Shown piece after piece: positions 62,618 through 63,628 of a stretch of DNA of 63,628 nucleotides. Positions within the stretch are counted from its first letter, which is position 1. Each line of letters starts with the position of its first letter. A model generated the notes under the pieces. It did not search any database. It worked only from the letters and a program-made list of their open reading frames with translations, and was not told the DNA's origin. The DNA comes from an uncultured Eubacteriales bacterium (GTDB lineage: Bacteria > Bacillota > Clostridia > Christensenellales > CAG-138): positions 1-63,628 of the forward strand of contig CACWYB010000009.1 in NCBI GenBank assembly GCA_902765005.1, in the 5' to 3' direction. The translations under genes and the position numbers were made by a program.

Positions 62618-62824
62618 TTATTGTTTTTTGCTAGGGTCATCGGTGATTTCCATGTGCTCCAACGAAAACTCAAGGCTCATCATGATAAGCTCGTTCCGGG
62701 TACGGCCCGTCCGCTGGGCCAGGCTGTCCAGCTCGCGGATCATGTCCTTGGGCATGCGAACGGAGAACACCTGAGTTTCCTCGGTGTACCGCTTGGGGGA
62801 GACGACAAACTTCACGTCTTCCAT
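62618..62824 (-). CDS. Ribbon-helix-helix DNA-binding protein
   Basis: 68 residues starting MEDVKFVVSPKRYTEETQVFSVRMPKDM. The FSVRMPKDMIRELDSLAQRTGRTRNELI stretch is the classical ribbon-helix-helix (MetJ/Arc fold). Preceded by AGGAG and, in the leader, a pair of TATATGAAT direct repeats that may be its own operator. First gene of the eight-gene operon, 12 nt upstream of the TIR-TPR gene, so probably its autoregulator. Confidence 0.88.
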   Translation of the reverse strand: MEDVKFVVSPKRYTEETQVFSVRMPKDMIRELDSLAQRTGRTRNELIMMSLEFSLEHMEITDDPSKKQ

Positions 62825-62845
62825 ATATGAATCTCCTATATGAAT
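62824..62845. promoter_or_regulatory. Direct repeats at the RHH gene start (candidate operator)
   Basis: TATATGAAT twice with 13-bp spacing, overlapping the ribosome binding site and start codon. RHH proteins bind such short direct repeats. Confidence 0.5.
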
Positions 62846-62858
62846 TGGTATCGTTTTT

Positions 62859-62887
62859 ATTGTAACACGACTGTATCCAACAGGCAA
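62859..62887 (-). promoter_or_regulatory. Promoter of the TIR/HEPN/SPFH operon
   Basis: On the minus strand TTGCCT, 17 nt, TACAAT, about 35 nt upstream of the RHH start. Confidence 0.65.
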
Positions 62888-62990
62888 CGGCAAATTTCGA
62901 AAAAGCGCAGGAAGCCGGCCATTGTGTGAGTCAGCGGATGACTTTTTGAAAAGCGTCGGCCTTTTGACCTGATTAAAATCGCAGCAGCAG

Positions 62991-63090
62991 GGGGTCAAAA
63001 AGGGGTCAAAACCCCGAATGGGTACAAAAATGAGCTTTCCCGAGCGAACTCAAGGCACGAAAAAAGCCCGATTTCTCGGGCTTCTTCGAT
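62991..63090. repeat. Dispersed repeat, copy 4 (fused to a tRNA-Met end)
   Basis: Units GGGTCAAAAAG and GGGTCAAAACC, spacer CGAATGGGTACAAAAATGAGC, terminator hairpin (63060-63081) and TTCGATGGTAG, where the tRNA-Met 3' end begins in place of the tail seen in copies 1-3. Confidence 0.85.
63060..63081 (-). terminator. Terminator of the tRNA-Met remnant (repeat copy 4)
   Basis: GCCCGA/TCGGGC stem with a T-run on the minus strand, 9 nt after the tRNA CCA end. Confidence 0.8.
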
Positions 63091-63134
63091 GGTAGCGGCG
63101 ATTGGATTCGAACCAATGACAGGTCGGGTATGAA
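63090..63134 (-). tRNA. 3' half of elongator tRNA-Met (CAT), truncated; probable attachment site
   Basis: Read on the minus strand: anticodon loop TTCATAC with CAT, 3' anticodon stem CCGAC, variable loop CTGTC, T-arm ATTGG-TTCGAAT-CCAAT, acceptor CGCCGCT and ACCA. B. subtilis elongator tRNA-Met ends in the same CGCCGCTACCA. The sequence 5' of the loop (TGCCC) cannot pair with CCGAC and no 5' half follows, so the tRNA is broken in the anticodon loop. This is the usual shape of the distal att site left when an element integrates in a tRNA 3' half. Confidence 0.85.
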
Positions 63135-63170
63135 GGGCAGGTAAGCGATTGCCGAAAAGCTTAGAGATTA

Positions 63171-63203
63171 CGCAAAAAACCCTAAATATAAGGATTTTTT
63201 GCG
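63171..63203. terminator. AT-rich hairpin inside the island edge
   Basis: CGCAAAAAACCCT / AGGATTTTTTGCG, 13 positions with one mismatch, followed by TTTTTTA; could terminate in either direction. Confidence 0.55.
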
Positions 63204-63264
63204 TTTTTTAATTGGTTTATTCTGTCCAAATAATGGCATAGAATCCAAGCGTTTCTGTTCAGAG

Positions 63265-63362
63265 TGTTGTCAAAAATGTTGTCAATTTCTAATGTCATTC
63301 TGCTCGTATGATGAACTTGTAACATGGTTGCAAGTTAGTCATAAGTTAGTCGCAAGTTAGAT
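63265..63362. repeat. Short direct repeats next to the tRNA-Met junction
   Basis: TTGTCAAAAATG and TTGTCAATTTC (63267-63289) resemble the repeat units of the dispersed element. Three 11-bp units GCAAGTTAGTC, ATAAGTTAGTC, GCAAGTTAGAT follow at 63330-63362. Helical-turn spacing suggests protein binding, perhaps recombinase arm sites. Otherwise the 303 bp between 63135 and 63437 contain no gene. Confidence 0.6.
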
Positions 63363-63437
63363 ATAATCTCGATCAGTTAAGGTTCCGCTGCAGATGTCGG
63401 CCCCAGCGGCTATCGGATACCATTTATATCATACCAT

Positions 63438-63628
63438 TTACGCCGCCTGGGCTATCCAGCCGTAACCCTGGACGGCCATATCGATAAAGTGATTCAGCAG
63501 CAGCTCTGCTTTGCTGCGGAAGGAGGCCGCATCATAAACGCTGGGCAAGTCATGATCCAGAGAAGACTCGATGGCCGCTTTCACTTTCGCCCGAGGCTGC
63601 TCATCCTTGTACCAGTCCACCACAAGAA
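63438..63628 (-). CDS. hsdR: Type I restriction enzyme R subunit, C-terminal end (partial)
   Basis: About 63 residues; the frame is open to the window edge, so the N-terminus is missing. DWYKDEQPRAKVKAAIESSLDHDLP and LLLNHFIDMAVQGYGWIA match the extreme C-terminus common to HsdR proteins of the EcoR124-like family. HsdR is the translocase/endonuclease of type I restriction-modification. It lies just inside the tRNA-Met junction, consistent with an R-M-bearing island continuing to the right. Confidence 0.75.
   Translation of the reverse strand, partial: LVVDWYKDEQPRAKVKAAIESSLDHDLPSVYDAASFRSKAELLLNHFIDMAVQGYGWIAQAA

Noticed and set aside
62618-62998. Longer start for the RHH protein (126 residues)
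   Set aside because: The extra N-terminus would run through the promoter and the repeat motif; the ATG at 62824 has an AGGAG and matches the RHH fold length.
63101-63117. A complete tRNA gene at the right end
   Set aside because: T-arm and acceptor 3' strand are perfect, but no matching 5' acceptor, D-arm or 5' anticodon stem follows, so it is only a 3' half.

Overview
The window reads as chromosome of a GC-rich member of the Bacillota (class Clostridia, probably a gut or other anaerobic lineage). The reasons are split glycine dehydrogenase subunits, lipobox-type solute-binding proteins, strong AGGAGG ribosome binding sites, a multi-sugar MsmX-type ATPase, GH94/GH78/GH39 sugar modules and a B. 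subtilis-like elongator tRNA-Met end. The genus cannot be named from sequence alone.

Layout. (1) 1-6.0 kb: glycine cleavage operon, glyA(partial)-gcvH-gcvPA-gcvPB-lplA-lpdA. (2) 6.1-17.3 kb: lipoprotein; leftward ABC importer of the ferric/phosphonate permease-fusion type with an overlapping HAD phosphatase; uvrB with a small Dabb protein; a large membrane protein joining a degenerate PIG-L-like domain to a phosphodiester glycosidase. (3) 17.4-32.1 kb: ten-gene leftward operon for a rhamnose-containing glycan (RbsABC-type importer, GH3, beta-phosphoglucomutase, GH78, rhaB, rhaA, rhaD), facing a divergent AraC regulator fused to a GH39 domain that has lost its acid/base glutamate. (4) 32.4-42.5 kb: tripartite tricarboxylate transporter (tctBA and tctC), SMP-30, LysR, MmgE/PrpD, CMD, a LeuA-like synthase, RraA and SDR; four promoters here share one unusual motif. 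(5) 43.0-52.6 kb: cellobiose/cello-oligosaccharide locus (GH5, two permeases, binding protein, LacI, GH94 phosphorylase, MsmX) with two LacI-type operators. (6) 52.9-62.8 kb: one leftward eight-gene operon encoding a ribbon-helix-helix protein, two paralogous zinc-ribbon/TIR proteins with different C-terminal modules, two proteins with HEPN-type RX4H motifs, an SPFH protein with zinc ribbons at both ends, and two small membrane proteins. This is the best candidate for an undescribed defence or membrane-stress system. (7) 63.1 kb to the end: the 3' half of an elongator tRNA-Met, broken in the anticodon loop, followed by the C-terminus of a probable type I restriction HsdR. This looks like the edge of an integrated island.

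A directly repeated element of about 100-150 bp, with 11-bp tandem TTGTCAAAATG-type units and a GCCCGA/TCGGGC terminator, occurs four times at roughly 10-kb intervals (32.2, 42.6, 52.7 and 63.0 kb). It separates modules 3 to 7. The fourth copy is fused to the tRNA-Met end, which suggests the three cassettes between copies were acquired by, or are bounded by, attachment-site-like repeats.

No complete tRNA, rRNA, CRISPR array or intact transposase was seen. All functions come from recognising families in the translated sequence; no searches were run.
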